Positions 16,213 through 24,690 of a stretch of 64,000 bases of DNA are shown in pieces (within the stretch, counting starts at the first letter, position 1; each line of letters starts with the position of its first letter). Where the stretch lies: positions 5,575 through 69,574 of the forward strand of contig DASQIZ010000111.1 of NCBI GenBank assembly GCA_035631315.1, written 5' to 3'. The DNA is from 40CM-2-70-7 sp035631315. GTDB lineage: Bacteria; Gemmatimonadota; Gemmatimonadetes; Gemmatimonadales; GWC2-71-9. The position numbers and the translations under genes are program-made. A model generated the notes under the pieces. It did no database searches, was not told the DNA's origin, and saw only the letters and a list, made by a program, of their open reading frames with translations.

Positions 16213-16649
16213 ATCGCGCTCCCGCGCATGGCATCGAGGTAGTGCTGGAGGAGCAGGGTCGCGGCGAGCGCGTCGACGTCCCCTTTGCGGGTCCGGGTCT
16301 TGCCGCCCATTTCCCGCACCGCCCCGAGAACGCGGGCGGTGGTGAACCGCTCATCCCACAGGGCGACGGGGAGCCCCGACCGGCGGGCGATGTCGTCCGC
16401 CATCTGACGCGCCGCCGTCGCGGCTTCACCTTCGGAACCTTCGGTGTCCAGGGGGAGACCGACGACCACGCCGGTGACGGCGTGCTTCGTGAGATGCTCC
16501 TGCAGGGCCGCCATCGGAAAGCGCTTGCCGGCCCGGCGGGTGAGCGTGGCGAGGGGTTGGGCCAGGGTTCGGGATTCGTCCGAGAGGGCGAGGCCGATGC
16601 GCTTCTCGCCCCAGTCGACGCCCAACAGCCGGCCCGCCCCGGCACTCAC
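16209..16649 (-). CDS. ruvX: Putative pre-16S rRNA nuclease YqgF/RuvX
   Basis: 146 aa RNase H-like fold. Catalytic acids: Asp in LLGVDWGEKRIGLA, Glu in LWDERFTT, and Asp in KGDVDALAATLLLQ. The motif VVVGLPLDTEGSEG is also typical. YqgF matures the 5' end of 16S rRNA. GTG start overlapping the rho stop as GTGA; the gene order rho-ruvX-mltG is transcribed from the rho promoter. Confidence 0.93.
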   Translation of the reverse strand: MSAGAGRLLGVDWGEKRIGLALSDESRTLAQPLATLTRRAGKRFPMAALQEHLTKHAVTGVVVGLPLDTEGSEGEAATAARQMADDIARRSGLPVALWDERFTTARVLGAVREMGGKTRTRKGDVDALAATLLLQHYLDAMRGSAI

Positions 16650-17899
16650 CCTTGTGCCATCGTCGCGAAGAACTCGTTGTTGGTCTTGGTGCGCTTCATC
16701 CGCTCGAGCAGGAACTCGATCGCTTCGACGGGCGGCATGTCCGCCAGGAAGTTGCGGAGGAGGTAGACCTTGTTGAGCTCGTCCTTCGCCAGGAGAAGCT
16801 CTTCCTTGCGGGTGGAGGTGCGCTGGACGTCGATGGCGGGGTAGACCCGGCGGTCGGCGATCCGGCGGTCGAGGATGACTTCCATGTTGCCGGTGCCCTT
16901 GAACTCCTCGAAGATGACCTCGTCCATCCGGGACCCGGTGTCGATCAGCGCGGTCGCGAGAATCGTGAGCGAGCCGCCCCCTTCGATGTTGCGCGCGGCG
17001 CCGAAGAACCGCTTCGGCTTCTGCAGCGCGTTGGCGTCTACGCCGCCCGACAGAATCTTGCCCGAGTGCGGCACCACCACGTTATGCGCGCGGCCCAGAC
17101 GGGTGATGGAGTCGAGGAGAATCACGACGTCCTTGCCGTGTTCGACCATGCGCTTCGCCTTCTCGATCACCATGTCCGCCACCTGTACGTGCCGGTCGGC
17201 GGGCTCGTCGAAGGTCGAAGAGATGACCTCCGCGCCCTTCACGTTCTCTTCCATGTCGGTCACTTCTTCGGGCCGCTCGTCGATGAGCAGCACGATGAGG
17301 TAGACCTCGGGATGGTTCTCGATGATGGAATTGGCGAGCTTCTGCATCAGGATGGTCTTACCGGCCTTCGGCGGCGAGACGATCAGACCGCGCTGACCCT
17401 TGCCGATGGGGCAGAGGATGTCCATCACCCGCATCGACAGGTCACCGTCTTTTCGCTCCAGCCGGATCCGCTCTTCGGGGTACCGGGGCCGGAGGTTGTC
17501 GAACGCGACCCGGTGCTTCGCCTTTTCGGGTTCTTCGCCGTTGACGTTCTCGACCTTGAGCAGCGCGAGGTACCGCTCCCCTTCCTTCGGGGGACGGACC
17601 TGACCGAGGATGGTGTCGCCGGTGCGGAGATCGAAGCGTTTGATCTGCGAAGGAGAGACGTAGATGTCGTCGGGCCCGTACAGGTAGTTCCAATCGGGGG
17701 AGCGGAGGAAGCCGTAACCTTCCGGCAGAATCTCCAGCACGCCTTCGCCGCGGAGCACCGTGTCGGTGTCGAGCAGGGATTGCTCGATGCGGAAGATCAG
17801 GTCTTGCTTTCGCATCCCCGAGTAGTTTTGAATGTTCAGACTCTCGGCCATCGCGTGCAGCTCGGCGACGGATTTTCTCTTGAGTTCAGCGATGTCCAC
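16646..17899 (-). CDS. rho: Transcription termination factor Rho
   Basis: 417 aa, normal length. The N-terminal helical part (VDIAELKRKSVAELHAMAESL) is followed by the RNA-binding OB fold with EGYGFLRSP and YVSPSQIKRFDLRTGD. The RecA-like motor has Walker A PPKAGKT, Walker B VVILLDSITRLGRA, the Q-loop and R-loop region NIEGGGSLTILATALIDTGS, and the catalytic EVIFEEFKGTGNMEV. The GTG at 17899 is chosen because it begins the standard Rho N-terminus; the longer frame would run through the promoter. The leader is about 115 nt. Confidence 0.97.
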   Translation of the reverse strand: MDIAELKRKSVAELHAMAESLNIQNYSGMRKQDLIFRIEQSLLDTDTVLRGEGVLEILPEGYGFLRSPDWNYLYGPDDIYVSPSQIKRFDLRTGDTILGQVRPPKEGERYLALLKVENVNGEEPEKAKHRVAFDNLRPRYPEERIRLERKDGDLSMRVMDILCPIGKGQRGLIVSPPKAGKTILMQKLANSIIENHPEVYLIVLLIDERPEEVTDMEENVKGAEVISSTFDEPADRHVQVADMVIEKAKRMVEHGKDVVILLDSITRLGRAHNVVVPHSGKILSGGVDANALQKPKRFFGAARNIEGGGSLTILATALIDTGSRMDEVIFEEFKGTGNMEVILDRRIADRRVYPAIDVQRTSTRKEELLLAKDELNKVYLLRNFLADMPPVEAIEFLLERMKRTKTNNEFFATMAQG

Positions 17900-18020
17900 G
17901 TGTGCTTCGGCTCCGGTAAGCGATGTACGGCGGGGGGAACCCCCTGAAATCGGGGGAGTGAACGCGGTTTGTGTGTTGGTAAAGAGGGTGCTTGGGTATC
18001 TGTAGGCGTGCCAGGGACTT

Positions 18021-18049
18021 ATAGTAGAGTCCCCAACGCGGGTCGTCAA
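18021..18049 (-). promoter_or_regulatory. Predicted rho promoter
   Basis: Minus-strand -35 TTGACG (18044-18049), 17-nt spacer, -10 TACTAT (18021-18026). This is the best consensus promoter in the window. Start near 18014. A possible plus-strand -10 TATAGT (18020-18025) overlaps it and may serve the divergent protease gene. Confidence 0.75.
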
Positions 18050-18057
18050 GGGTGCCC

Positions 18058-19158
18058 ATGAATCTCATGTCATTCGTCGAACGGGCCGAGAGCACGTCAT
18101 TGCCCGATCGTGAAGTCATTGATGCGCTTGTACATCCGGCGCATGCAGCGCCTTCCCCCCAGTTGCGGCAAGCCCTCACTTCGTGGCGCGGTCCCTACTA
18201 CTGGTCGGACGAATCCGACGGACGGCACCTCATTCTGACGTCGGTTCGACCGCGTCAGGCTGAACGGTGGTGGCTGCATTGGACGTTATTCGTGCTGACG
18301 TTCGTGAGCGTCACGTTGTCCGGCGCCGTGCTCTCGGGCCGCCTTCCTTATTACGGTGTGCTCGGGCTGCTCACGTCGCTGGCGCATCCCAGCGCGCGCT
18401 TCTGGAGTACCTGGGCGTCCGGCCTTTCGTTCTCGATTCCTCTGCTGAGCATTCTGCTCGCACACGAGCTCGGCCACTATATCGCGTCGCGCCGGCACGG
18501 CGTGAATGCGTCACCACCCTTTTTCATCCCCGCGCCTCTCATCTCGATCATCGGTACGCTCGGAGCGTTCATCCGGATCCGCACCATTCTGAGTGACCGG
18601 CGTCAACTGTTGGACATCGGAGTCGCGGGTCCGTTCGCGGGATTTGCCGTCGCGCTCCCCGTGTTGATCGCCGGCATGTCGCTGTCGACGCCCCTCCCGA
18701 CCCTGGCGCCCGGCTACAACCTCCTGCTCAACGTCGGAAGCGACACCGTGCCCATCGGCTCGTCGCTGCTCACCAACTGGGTCCGGCACTTCGTCATCGG
18801 CGGCTCGGGCGGCGTGGCCCTCTCACCGCTCGCATTCGCCGGCTGGATCGGGATGTTCGTCACGATGCTGAACCTCCTCCCGCTCGCGCAGCTGGACGGA
18901 GGGCATGCCCTCTACGCGGCGGCGCCGAAGCTCCAGCCGAGGCTCGCGCTCCTGTTCTGGATCGCGCTTGGCGTGCTGGGGTGGTTCAAGTGGCAAGGGT
19001 GGCTGGTCTGGGCCGTCCTGATCGTCTTGATGTCGCGCGGGCGACTCGCTCACCCGGCAGTCCTGAACGGGGCGCGGCCGCTGTCCCCGGCGCGGGTGGG
19101 CCTGGCCATCCTCTCTCTGATGTTGTTTGTGGTGACGTTTGTCCCGAAGCCATTCTGA
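18058..19158 (+). CDS. Site-2-type zinc metalloprotease (peptidase M50)
   Basis: 366 aa intramembrane protease. The zinc motif is HELGH (about residue 140) with the third ligand in NLLPLAQLDGGH (about 280). Seven or eight membrane segments can be traced. There is no PDZ domain, so it resembles the EGY1/plant-type and short bacterial M50 group rather than RseP. The 70-residue cytoplasmic N-terminus is unassigned. ATG at 18058 is used; GTG 18052 is an alternative. It is divergent from rho and probably monocistronic. The substrate is unknown. Confidence 0.9.
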   Translation: MNLMSFVERAESTSLPDREVIDALVHPAHAAPSPQLRQALTSWRGPYYWSDESDGRHLILTSVRPRQAERWWLHWTLFVLTFVSVTLSGAVLSGRLPYYGVLGLLTSLAHPSARFWSTWASGLSFSIPLLSILLAHELGHYIASRRHGVNASPPFFIPAPLISIIGTLGAFIRIRTILSDRRQLLDIGVAGPFAGFAVALPVLIAGMSLSTPLPTLAPGYNLLLNVGSDTVPIGSSLLTNWVRHFVIGGSGGVALSPLAFAGWIGMFVTMLNLLPLAQLDGGHALYAAAPKLQPRLALLFWIALGVLGWFKWQGWLVWAVLIVLMSRGRLAHPAVLNGARPLSPARVGLAILSLMLFVVTFVPKPF

Positions 19159-19159
19159 C

Positions 19160-19390
19160 GGGGAGGAGGGAGGAGGGAGGAGGGAGGAGTCGAAACGCTT
19201 GGAAAGGAGCGCATCACGCTGCGCTGGTCGTACTTCGTACAACCGATGGGGCCTATCACCCGAAGGCCCGGTCACTCTTCGACCAAATCCGAAGAGCTGC
19301 AGTCTCGATCGAAGCGAACATTGTCGAAGGATAGGCTCTCGGGTCGACGGCCCAGTTCTTAGACTGCGACTCCTCCCCCTCCCTCCTCCC
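19160..19390. repeat. Inverted-repeat-bounded cell with purine minisatellite
   Basis: Left end: four exact copies of the 7-mer GGGAGGA (19161-19188) running into GTCG. Right end: CGACTCCTCCCC (from 19367) with CCCTCCCTCCTCCC, an imperfect inverse of the left end over about 24 bp. The cell holds the four-helix-bundle gene remnant at 19242-19334. The two ends could pair into a long stem. It may be a decayed mobile unit; no transposase is present. Confidence 0.6.
19242..19334 (+). pseudogene. Remnant of a four-helix-bundle (S23/IVP-like) protein gene
   Basis: Only the segment FDQIRRAAVSIEANIVEG is recognisable (19278-19331), followed at once by TAG. This is the hallmark middle of the four-helix-bundle family found in 23S rRNA intervening sequences and scattered in chromosomes (usual form QIRRAAVSIxxNIAEG). 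The N-terminal helix, normally reading like AWQKAxxLAxEVY, and everything after the EG are missing, so the gene is broken. Confidence 0.7.
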
Positions 19391-19450
19391 TAAGGTATTG
19401 CGCCCCCGAGGCTTGCTCTTATCTTGGTCTAAACCTGTTCCAGGGAACGG

Positions 19451-19735
19451 ATGCCAGCACTCCCGTTACGACAAGGCTTCGCCGACGAGCGTCCTGCCGT
19501 CGTTCATGATCTCCCCCCCATAAAATTCGAAGGGCAAGGTGTCACTGTCCGTCTCGCGGTCCGCCGGACCGAAGATGGCACGTGGCGGGGGCGCATTCAT
19601 TTCGGGGCGCCGGATACCGAACACGAGCGCGCGACGGCGGAGATCTTCTGCGCCGCCTCGGAACCCGACCTCTGGCAATCTGTGCGGGACCTGCGGGATC
19701 ATCACCTGCGGGACCTCTACCGCTCCCTGCTCTAG
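19451..19735 (+). CDS. Hypothetical small protein
   Basis: 94 aa (MPALPLRQGFADERPAVV...). The middle alternates strands (GVTVRLAVRRTEDGTWRGRIHF) and the end is an acidic, Trp-containing helix (PDLWQSVRDLRDHHLRDLYRSLL). No family recognised. The ATG has CAGGGA upstream. It ends eight bases before the orphan dimerisation-domain gene, so the two are likely co-expressed, and it may partner with it. Confidence 0.6.
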   Translation: MPALPLRQGFADERPAVVHDLPPIKFEGQGVTVRLAVRRTEDGTWRGRIHFGAPDTEHERATAEIFCAASEPDLWQSVRDLRDHHLRDLYRSLL

Positions 19736-19743
19736 AGCTCCGG

Positions 19744-19929
19744 GTGGCCGACGACCCAATCGCGAAACTTCGCCACGATCTGGCCAACCCCCTCTCGGCC
19801 ATCCTCGCCGAGACCCAGCTCCTGCTGCTGAACGAAGCCGAGCTGACGCCCGAGCTCCTCGACTCGCTCAGGCACATCGAGGGCCTCGCGCGCCGGATGC
19901 GCGACATCCTCCAGGACAAGCGCGGCTGA
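19744..19929 (+). CDS. Orphan histidine-kinase dimerisation (HisKA-like) mini-protein
   Basis: 61 aa from GTG 19744, starting eight bases after the previous stop. It consists almost only of a HisKA helix hairpin: H-box KLRHDLANPLSAILAETQLL with the candidate phospho-His, a short turn, and a second helix ELLDSLRHIEGLARRMRDIL. No ATPase domain follows; the next gene is on the other strand. It could be a phosphotransfer or dimerisation partner for another kinase. Function inferred from motif only. Confidence 0.65.
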   Translation: MADDPIAKLRHDLANPLSAILAETQLLLLNEAELTPELLDSLRHIEGLARRMRDILQDKRG

Positions 19930-19990
19930 GCCGCCGACACGGCCCGCGGTTCGCGCCCCGCAGAGGGCAGGCGCGGGGGAGGGGGAGCCG

Positions 19991-21835
19991 CTACGCCAGG
20001 GCGGCGCGCCCCGGCTGGCTCCGCTGGCCCGCATCGGCCGTCCGGTTCCGCCACCCGTTCGCCAGGTAGAGCAGCAGAAACACCGCCGACGTTCCGCTCA
20101 CTCCGAACTTCACCGTCGCCGGCGCATCACTGGCTGATAACAGTCCCTCGATCGTTCCCGCGATACCCAGCAGCACCACCACCATCCCGATCATCTTCAC
20201 CGCGATCCGTCCGTCGATCACCAGCGCGTCGCGACGGGTGCGGTCCCCCGGCGCGATCAACGCGTGCGCCAGGCGGAATCCGGCGCCGCCGGAGATGAAG
20301 ATCGCGGTCAGCTCGAGCACACCGTGGCCCGCCACGAACGTCAACAGATAACTGGCGGCGTGATAATTCGTGAAGACACCGAGGCCCACGCCCAGGCTCA
20401 AGCCGTTCGCCACGAGAGACAGCACGGTGAGCAGCCCCGCGAGCAATCCCCCCGCGAACGTGACGAAGCACACCTTGATGTTGTTCTGGATGATGAATGC
20501 GGCCACTTCCGGCAGCGCCTCCTCCGGTGACTGCGCGTAGCCGATGCCCCGGGCTTCGCGGTCCGCGGCGGCCTGCGCCCGGCTCACCATCACGGGCGGC
20601 GCGATTTCATCGGCGATGTCGGGCCGGGACCGCACCAGCGTGTATCCCACGATCCCCGGGATGACGAACATCAGGAACGCGGTCAGCACGTACCGCCAGG
20701 ACTGCAGCACGGCACCGGGGAACTCCCTCGAGATCACGGGCCACAGCGGTTGCCGATCGCGGCCGCCGGCGCGGTTCCGGTACATGGCGGTGTGGCCCGC
20801 CGCAACCAGGCGCTCGAGATACCCGATCACCGGGGTGGGGACGCCGTAAGTCCGGGCGCGGGCCAGGTCGGCGGCCACTTCCCGGTACTGCGCGGCGAAG
20901 CCGGGGATGTCGGAGGCCGACAGTCCGGTCACCCCGGCACCTTCGATTTTCTTCGCCTTGGCCCGGAAGCCCTCCCACATCTCCCGCTTTCGCTCGACGA
21001 ACCGCTCGCCCGTCACGCCCACGCGGCCCGGCTGGCGCGCTGACACCAGTCCGCCGAAGCGGGAACGGCGCCGGGCGCCCTCCTCGGTGAAGACTCGCGT
21101 GAGGTAGACCTCCGGCGCTTCATGATTCCGGGGGATGCGCGACTCGAGGCGGGTGGCGACGTCGATGGCGATCCGCGTCCGGGCCACCGGGTCGAGCTCC
21201 GTGAAGCGGGCCAGCAGCGTGTCGACGAGCCGGAACTCCTGCTCGGCCAAGAGCGGGGGACCGAGATCCGTCTCTTCCACGACGGGCGTGGGTGGAAGGG
21301 CCGCGACCGGGGACCAGTCGGTGGCCCGGTCGCGCACCACGATGGTTCCCGCCGCCAGGTCCCCGAGGCGCTTCCGGCTCCTGGTGAAGAAGACGAAGAG
21401 AATCCCCGGAAGCGTCGGCGCGAAGGGGAAAAACTCGTCGAAGAAGCGGAGGAGGTTACGGACGGCGGAGGCGCTGGTTGTGAGACGGCGCCCGCTGTCC
21501 AGCACGACGCGGATGCCCACCAGGCGCTTTCCCGGGGTCCGGCCGGCGGCGAGCGTCTCGAACAGGAAGAAATACAGGAAGAAGCCTAGTCCCGAGAACA
21601 GCAGCACGAAGGCGAACGCCCACGACCGGGTGGCGTTGCCCAGGAAGCTCCCGATCCGGGGTATGGTCGAGACGAGCACGGAGATAATGAAGAGGACGAC
21701 CAGGTCGGTGAGTGCCGCTGCCAGGCGGGATCCCAGCCCGGCGAGCGTGAAGCCCATCGCCACCTGCTCGGGCGTCTCGACTTCGTAACGTTCTTCAAGG
21801 GTGGGTAGCTCTTCCACTCGCGCAGGGGCGTTCAT
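19991..21835 (-). CDS. RDD-domain/SpoIIM (DUF95) fusion membrane protein
   Basis: 614 aa. Residues about 25-165 form an RDD domain (GLGSRLAAALTDLVVL; AAGRTPGKRLVGIRV; LGDLAAGTIVV), a three-helix membrane module. Residues about 200-610 match SpoIIM/DUF95: a long soluble region (LDTLLARFTELDPVAR-like) followed by five membrane helices, with QNNIKVCFVTFAGG and GHGVLELTAIFISGGAGF. In other bacteria separate RDD and SpoIIM genes sit beside MoxR/DUF58 clusters, as here. Divergent from that cluster with 38 bp between starts. No endospore genes are visible, so a sporulation role is not implied. Confidence 0.88.
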   Translation of the reverse strand: MNAPARVEELPTLEERYEVETPEQVAMGFTLAGLGSRLAAALTDLVVLFIISVLVSTIPRIGSFLGNATRSWAFAFVLLFSGLGFFLYFFLFETLAAGRTPGKRLVGIRVVLDSGRRLTTSASAVRNLLRFFDEFFPFAPTLPGILFVFFTRSRKRLGDLAAGTIVVRDRATDWSPVAALPPTPVVEETDLGPPLLAEQEFRLVDTLLARFTELDPVARTRIAIDVATRLESRIPRNHEAPEVYLTRVFTEEGARRRSRFGGLVSARQPGRVGVTGERFVERKREMWEGFRAKAKKIEGAGVTGLSASDIPGFAAQYREVAADLARARTYGVPTPVIGYLERLVAAGHTAMYRNRAGGRDRQPLWPVISREFPGAVLQSWRYVLTAFLMFVIPGIVGYTLVRSRPDIADEIAPPVMVSRAQAAADREARGIGYAQSPEEALPEVAAFIIQNNIKVCFVTFAGGLLAGLLTVLSLVANGLSLGVGLGVFTNYHAASYLLTFVAGHGVLELTAIFISGGAGFRLAHALIAPGDRTRRDALVIDGRIAVKMIGMVVVLLGIAGTIEGLLSASDAPATVKFGVSGTSAVFLLLYLANGWRNRTADAGQRSQPGRAALA

Positions 21836-21873
21836 ATCCTCATCTTATCGCACCTCCGCACCCAGAGCGAGCT

Positions 21874-22758
21874 ATGCCTGAGATCCGACCGCTGGACGCC
21901 GGGGAAGTGCTGGACGGCGCGCTGACCCTGTATCGTCGCAACTTCGGACTTTTCGTGCGTCTGGCGATCGCCACACTCTGGCTGCCGATCGCCGGGTTGA
22001 TCTACTTCCAGGTGCGCATGCAGGGTATTCAGCCCGATCAGATGGCGGCCCTCATGCAGGGGCATATCGCCGCCTTCTTCGGCTACATGATCCTCTTCAT
22101 CGTGGTGTACTTCGTCGGCTTCCTGCTTCTTACCGCCGGATCGATTCAGGTCATCTCCGCGTCGTACCTCGGGAAGACCACGAGTCTGGGTGAATGCCTC
22201 TCCCTCGCCTTCTCCCGGGTACTCGCCCTGATCGGTGTCGGCTTCGGGAAGGGCGTGCTCCTGTTCGTCGTGTATTTGGTGGGGGGTATCGGCGTGGCCC
22301 TGCTGTTCCTGGTGGGCAAGGCCGTCGGAGGCGGGGGCCTCAGCTTGCTGCTCGCCGTCGTCGGCGGCATCGGGCTGGTCTGGGGGATCATCTATCTCTA
22401 CTGCGGATACGGAGTGACCACCGAGGTCATCGTGCTGGAAGAGCTCGATGGAGCCTTCGATGCCTTCGGCCGCTCATGGACCCTGACCAAGGGCGCCCGC
22501 GGCAAAGTGTTCGGAATGTTCATCGTGTCCTGGATCATCGTGAATTTCATCCCCGGCCTCATTCTGGGGGTCGCGAGCGCGGTCGCGGCGACCTCGGCTC
22601 CGGCTTTTGTGCCCCTGATCTCCACGGTCAGTTCGCTCCTCACGCTGATGCTTGCGCCCATCATCCCTTGCGTGTTCACTCTGCTGTACTACGACCTGCG
22701 CGCACGCCGCGAAGGGTTCGACCTCGAGCACCTCGGTCGACAGCTGGGGTTGGCCTGA
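21874..22758 (+). CDS. Multi-pass membrane protein, GPDP-membrane-domain-like
   Basis: 294 aa with about six membrane helices and a short cytoplasmic start (MPEIRPLDAGEVLDGALTLYRRNFG), the pattern of the DUF7544/glycerophosphodiesterase membrane-domain group often next to MoxR clusters. The segment VIVLEELDGAFDAFGRSWTLTKG is also characteristic. First gene of the envelope operon. No catalytic residues seen. Confidence 0.75.
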   Translation: MPEIRPLDAGEVLDGALTLYRRNFGLFVRLAIATLWLPIAGLIYFQVRMQGIQPDQMAALMQGHIAAFFGYMILFIVVYFVGFLLLTAGSIQVISASYLGKTTSLGECLSLAFSRVLALIGVGFGKGVLLFVVYLVGGIGVALLFLVGKAVGGGGLSLLLAVVGGIGLVWGIIYLYCGYGVTTEVIVLEELDGAFDAFGRSWTLTKGARGKVFGMFIVSWIIVNFIPGLILGVASAVAATSAPAFVPLISTVSSLLTLMLAPIIPCVFTLLYYDLRARREGFDLEHLGRQLGLA

Positions 22759-23393
22759 TCTCGATCGTCTTCGGTGGGGGCCAACCGGCCCCCACCGACT
22801 CCCTCCACCGGGCCGTCACCGACGTCTTCTCCCGGCCCGAGTTCGGTAACTGGCTCACCCGCCGCTCTCCGATGGCCTGGCTCCTCGATCAATTCCTCCG
22901 GTTCGTGGCCTGGCTCCATCGCATCGGCGGCGACCACCCCATGCTGTACGGGATCTTCTTCTGGTCCATGGTGGCCGTGCTCGTCGTGCTCGTGGTGCAC
23001 ATCGGGTACACGTTGTGGGTGATCTACGAGCGCACGGCGCACCCCAAGCCCCAAACACCGGACGCCCAGGCGCCGGCGCGCCTCCCCGAGTCGCCGGCGC
23101 GGCGCGCCGAGGCGCTGGCGCGGGCCGGACGGTTCACCGAAGCGCTGGCGTGGCGGTACATCGCGCTGGTGCGCGAGCTGGATCATCTGCACGCTGTCAC
23201 CGCGAAGGACTCGAAGACTCCCGCCGAGTACGTGGCGGAGGCGCGACTCGATGACGATGGGCGCGCGACGCTCGCGGAGCTCGTGAGCGCCCTCTACCGT
23301 CACCTCTTCGGCGCCGAACCGTGTGACGCGGCGGGATACGCCGCGTTCAACGACGCCGCGCACGCCGTGGTCGGTCATGTCGCTCCGGTCTGA
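22755..23393 (+). CDS. DUF4129 membrane protein, probable CTG start
   Basis: 212 aa with one membrane helix (about 60-82) and a C-terminal cytoplasmic DUF4129-like domain (ALARAGRFTEALAWRYIALVRELD; KTPAEYVAEA). The conserved N-terminal part DVFSRPEFGNWL lies upstream of the first ATG (22872). No ATG, GTG or TTG precedes it, whereas CTG at 22755 overlaps the previous stop as CTGA, with GGGG five bases upstream. DUF4129 proteins usually neighbour DUF4350, MoxR and DUF58, as here. The start is inferred. Confidence 0.82.
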   Translation: MISIVFGGGQPAPTDSLHRAVTDVFSRPEFGNWLTRRSPMAWLLDQFLRFVAWLHRIGGDHPMLYGIFFWSMVAVLVVLVVHIGYTLWVIYERTAHPKPQTPDAQAPARLPESPARRAEALARAGRFTEALAWRYIALVRELDHLHAVTAKDSKTPAEYVAEARLDDDGRATLAELVSALYRHLFGAEPCDAAGYAAFNDAAHAVVGHVAPV

Positions 23394-24690
23394 AGTCGGG
23401 CTCGCGGCGCTGCTCGTCGCGGCGGTGGGCACGGCGTTCGCTGCGGGGAGCCTCGCCAAGACCCCGGCGTCCGAGCTCGAGAACGCGTCGACCTTCCTCA
23501 CCGGCCCGAGCGGCGCGAAGGGCGTCTACGAAGTGATGTCCCGCATGGGACGCCCCGTCACCCGCCGGCGCATCAGTCTCTTCGATCTCGTCGCCGATTC
23601 GGCGGCCCGTCCGGCCATCCTGATCGAGGCCGACCCCGAAGCGTCGCTCGAATCCGGCGAGATGACGCAGGTCGCGGCATTCCTCCGGAACGGCGGAACC
23701 GTGGTGGCCGGCGGCGACGGCGGGGGCATCACGCTCTGCGCGGGCTGGGCATCCGTCGGCGGCATTTCCCTCGGCCGTCATCGTGACACCATGCCGATCG
23801 TCCCCGTGCCGGGCTTTTCCCTTCCGGGTGTGCGATCCTATCTCCGTCCCTGGCAGCGCCGGTCGCGTGCTCGAAGGGACACCACCCGCGACACGCTCGC
23901 GGACTCGACGGAGGACTCGAATCCCCTGCGCGAGTTGAATGAGCTGCAGTGCCCCATCATTTCCCTGACCAGCGTGGATACGTTGGTGCGGACGTTCTCC
24001 GGTCATCCGGTGGTGGTATCCGACCGCGTCGCCGGAGGTGGTCGCCTCATTCTGATGGCGGATGACGGGTGGCTGCGGAACCGCGCCTGGCGCACGACTG
24101 GCGTCCCCTACTACGTCCTGCCCATGCTGACGCCGGAGTCTGGGCCGTCGGGGCGGGGGCGGGGGCGGGGGCAGGTGCAGTGGGATGAATACCACCAGGG
24201 GTACGAGGAGGGCGGTTCCCTGGTCGGTGCCACATGGCATTGGCTGGTCGACACGCCGGCCGGATGGGCCATCGACCAGCTCGTGGTGGTGCTGCTCGTG
24301 TGGCTCGCCGTGACGGCGGTGCGTTTCGGGCCGGCCCGCTCGGTGATCGATCGCCGGCGCCGCTCGCCGATCGAGCACCTCGAAGCACTCGCGGCGGGGT
24401 TCGAAGGCGCCGAAGGAAATCAGACGGTACTCGACCTCATCGTCGCAGGACTGCGACGCCGGCTCTCCCGTACGGGGGTGGAGCCGGGGGCGAAGGCCGA
24501 CGAACAGTGGATTGCGTCGTTGACACTGGCGATGCCCACCGCGCAGGGGCGCGGGGCGGTGCGCCGGCTGCGGGAAGCGTTCACCAAACCGGGCGGCCAT
24601 GAGCGGGTGCTCGCCGCCGCCAACTCCGTGGAGGATGTGTGGGAGGAACTACGTCCGCGCGCGACGCGCGACCGATTCTCGACGCCCTGA
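23377..24690 (+). CDS. DUF4350 envelope protein
   Basis: 437 aa. N-terminal membrane helix (GLAALLVAAVGTAFAAGSL), a GATase-like periplasmic domain opening with TFLTGPSGAKGVYEVMSRMGRPV and containing VAAFLRNGGTVVAGG, then a second helix (IDQLVVVLLVWLAVTAVRFG) and a C-terminal cytoplasmic helical part. This is the DUF4350 layout. A (GGGGCG)n tract codes for GRGRGRG just before the second helix. The ATG at 23377 overlaps DUF4129 by 17 nt, and the 3' end overlaps moxR by 52 nt. Confidence 0.85.
   Translation: MSLRSEVGLAALLVAAVGTAFAAGSLAKTPASELENASTFLTGPSGAKGVYEVMSRMGRPVTRRRISLFDLVADSAARPAILIEADPEASLESGEMTQVAAFLRNGGTVVAGGDGGGITLCAGWASVGGISLGRHRDTMPIVPVPGFSLPGVRSYLRPWQRRSRARRDTTRDTLADSTEDSNPLRELNELQCPIISLTSVDTLVRTFSGHPVVVSDRVAGGGRLILMADDGWLRNRAWRTTGVPYYVLPMLTPESGPSGRGRGRGQVQWDEYHQGYEEGGSLVGATWHWLVDTPAGWAIDQLVVVLLVWLAVTAVRFGPARSVIDRRRRSPIEHLEALAAGFEGAEGNQTVLDLIVAGLRRRLSRTGVEPGAKADEQWIASLTLAMPTAQGRGAVRRLREAFTKPGGHERVLAAANSVEDVWEELRPRATRDRFSTP
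24150..24173 (+). repeat. (GGGGCG)n tract in the DUF4350 gene
   Basis: Three to four tandem units of GGGGCG/GGGGGC within 24150-24173, coding GRGRGRG. Four runs of five G residues could form a G-quadruplex and are prone to length change. Confidence 0.7.

Noticed and set aside
16646..18049. Longer rho frame
   Set aside because: The extension would run through the strong rho promoter; the standard Rho N-terminus begins at GTG 17899.
18981..19241. Plus-strand frame running through the end of the M50 gene into the four-helix remnant
   Set aside because: The upstream part is an out-of-frame shadow of the protease gene; only the part from about 19242 resembles a protein.
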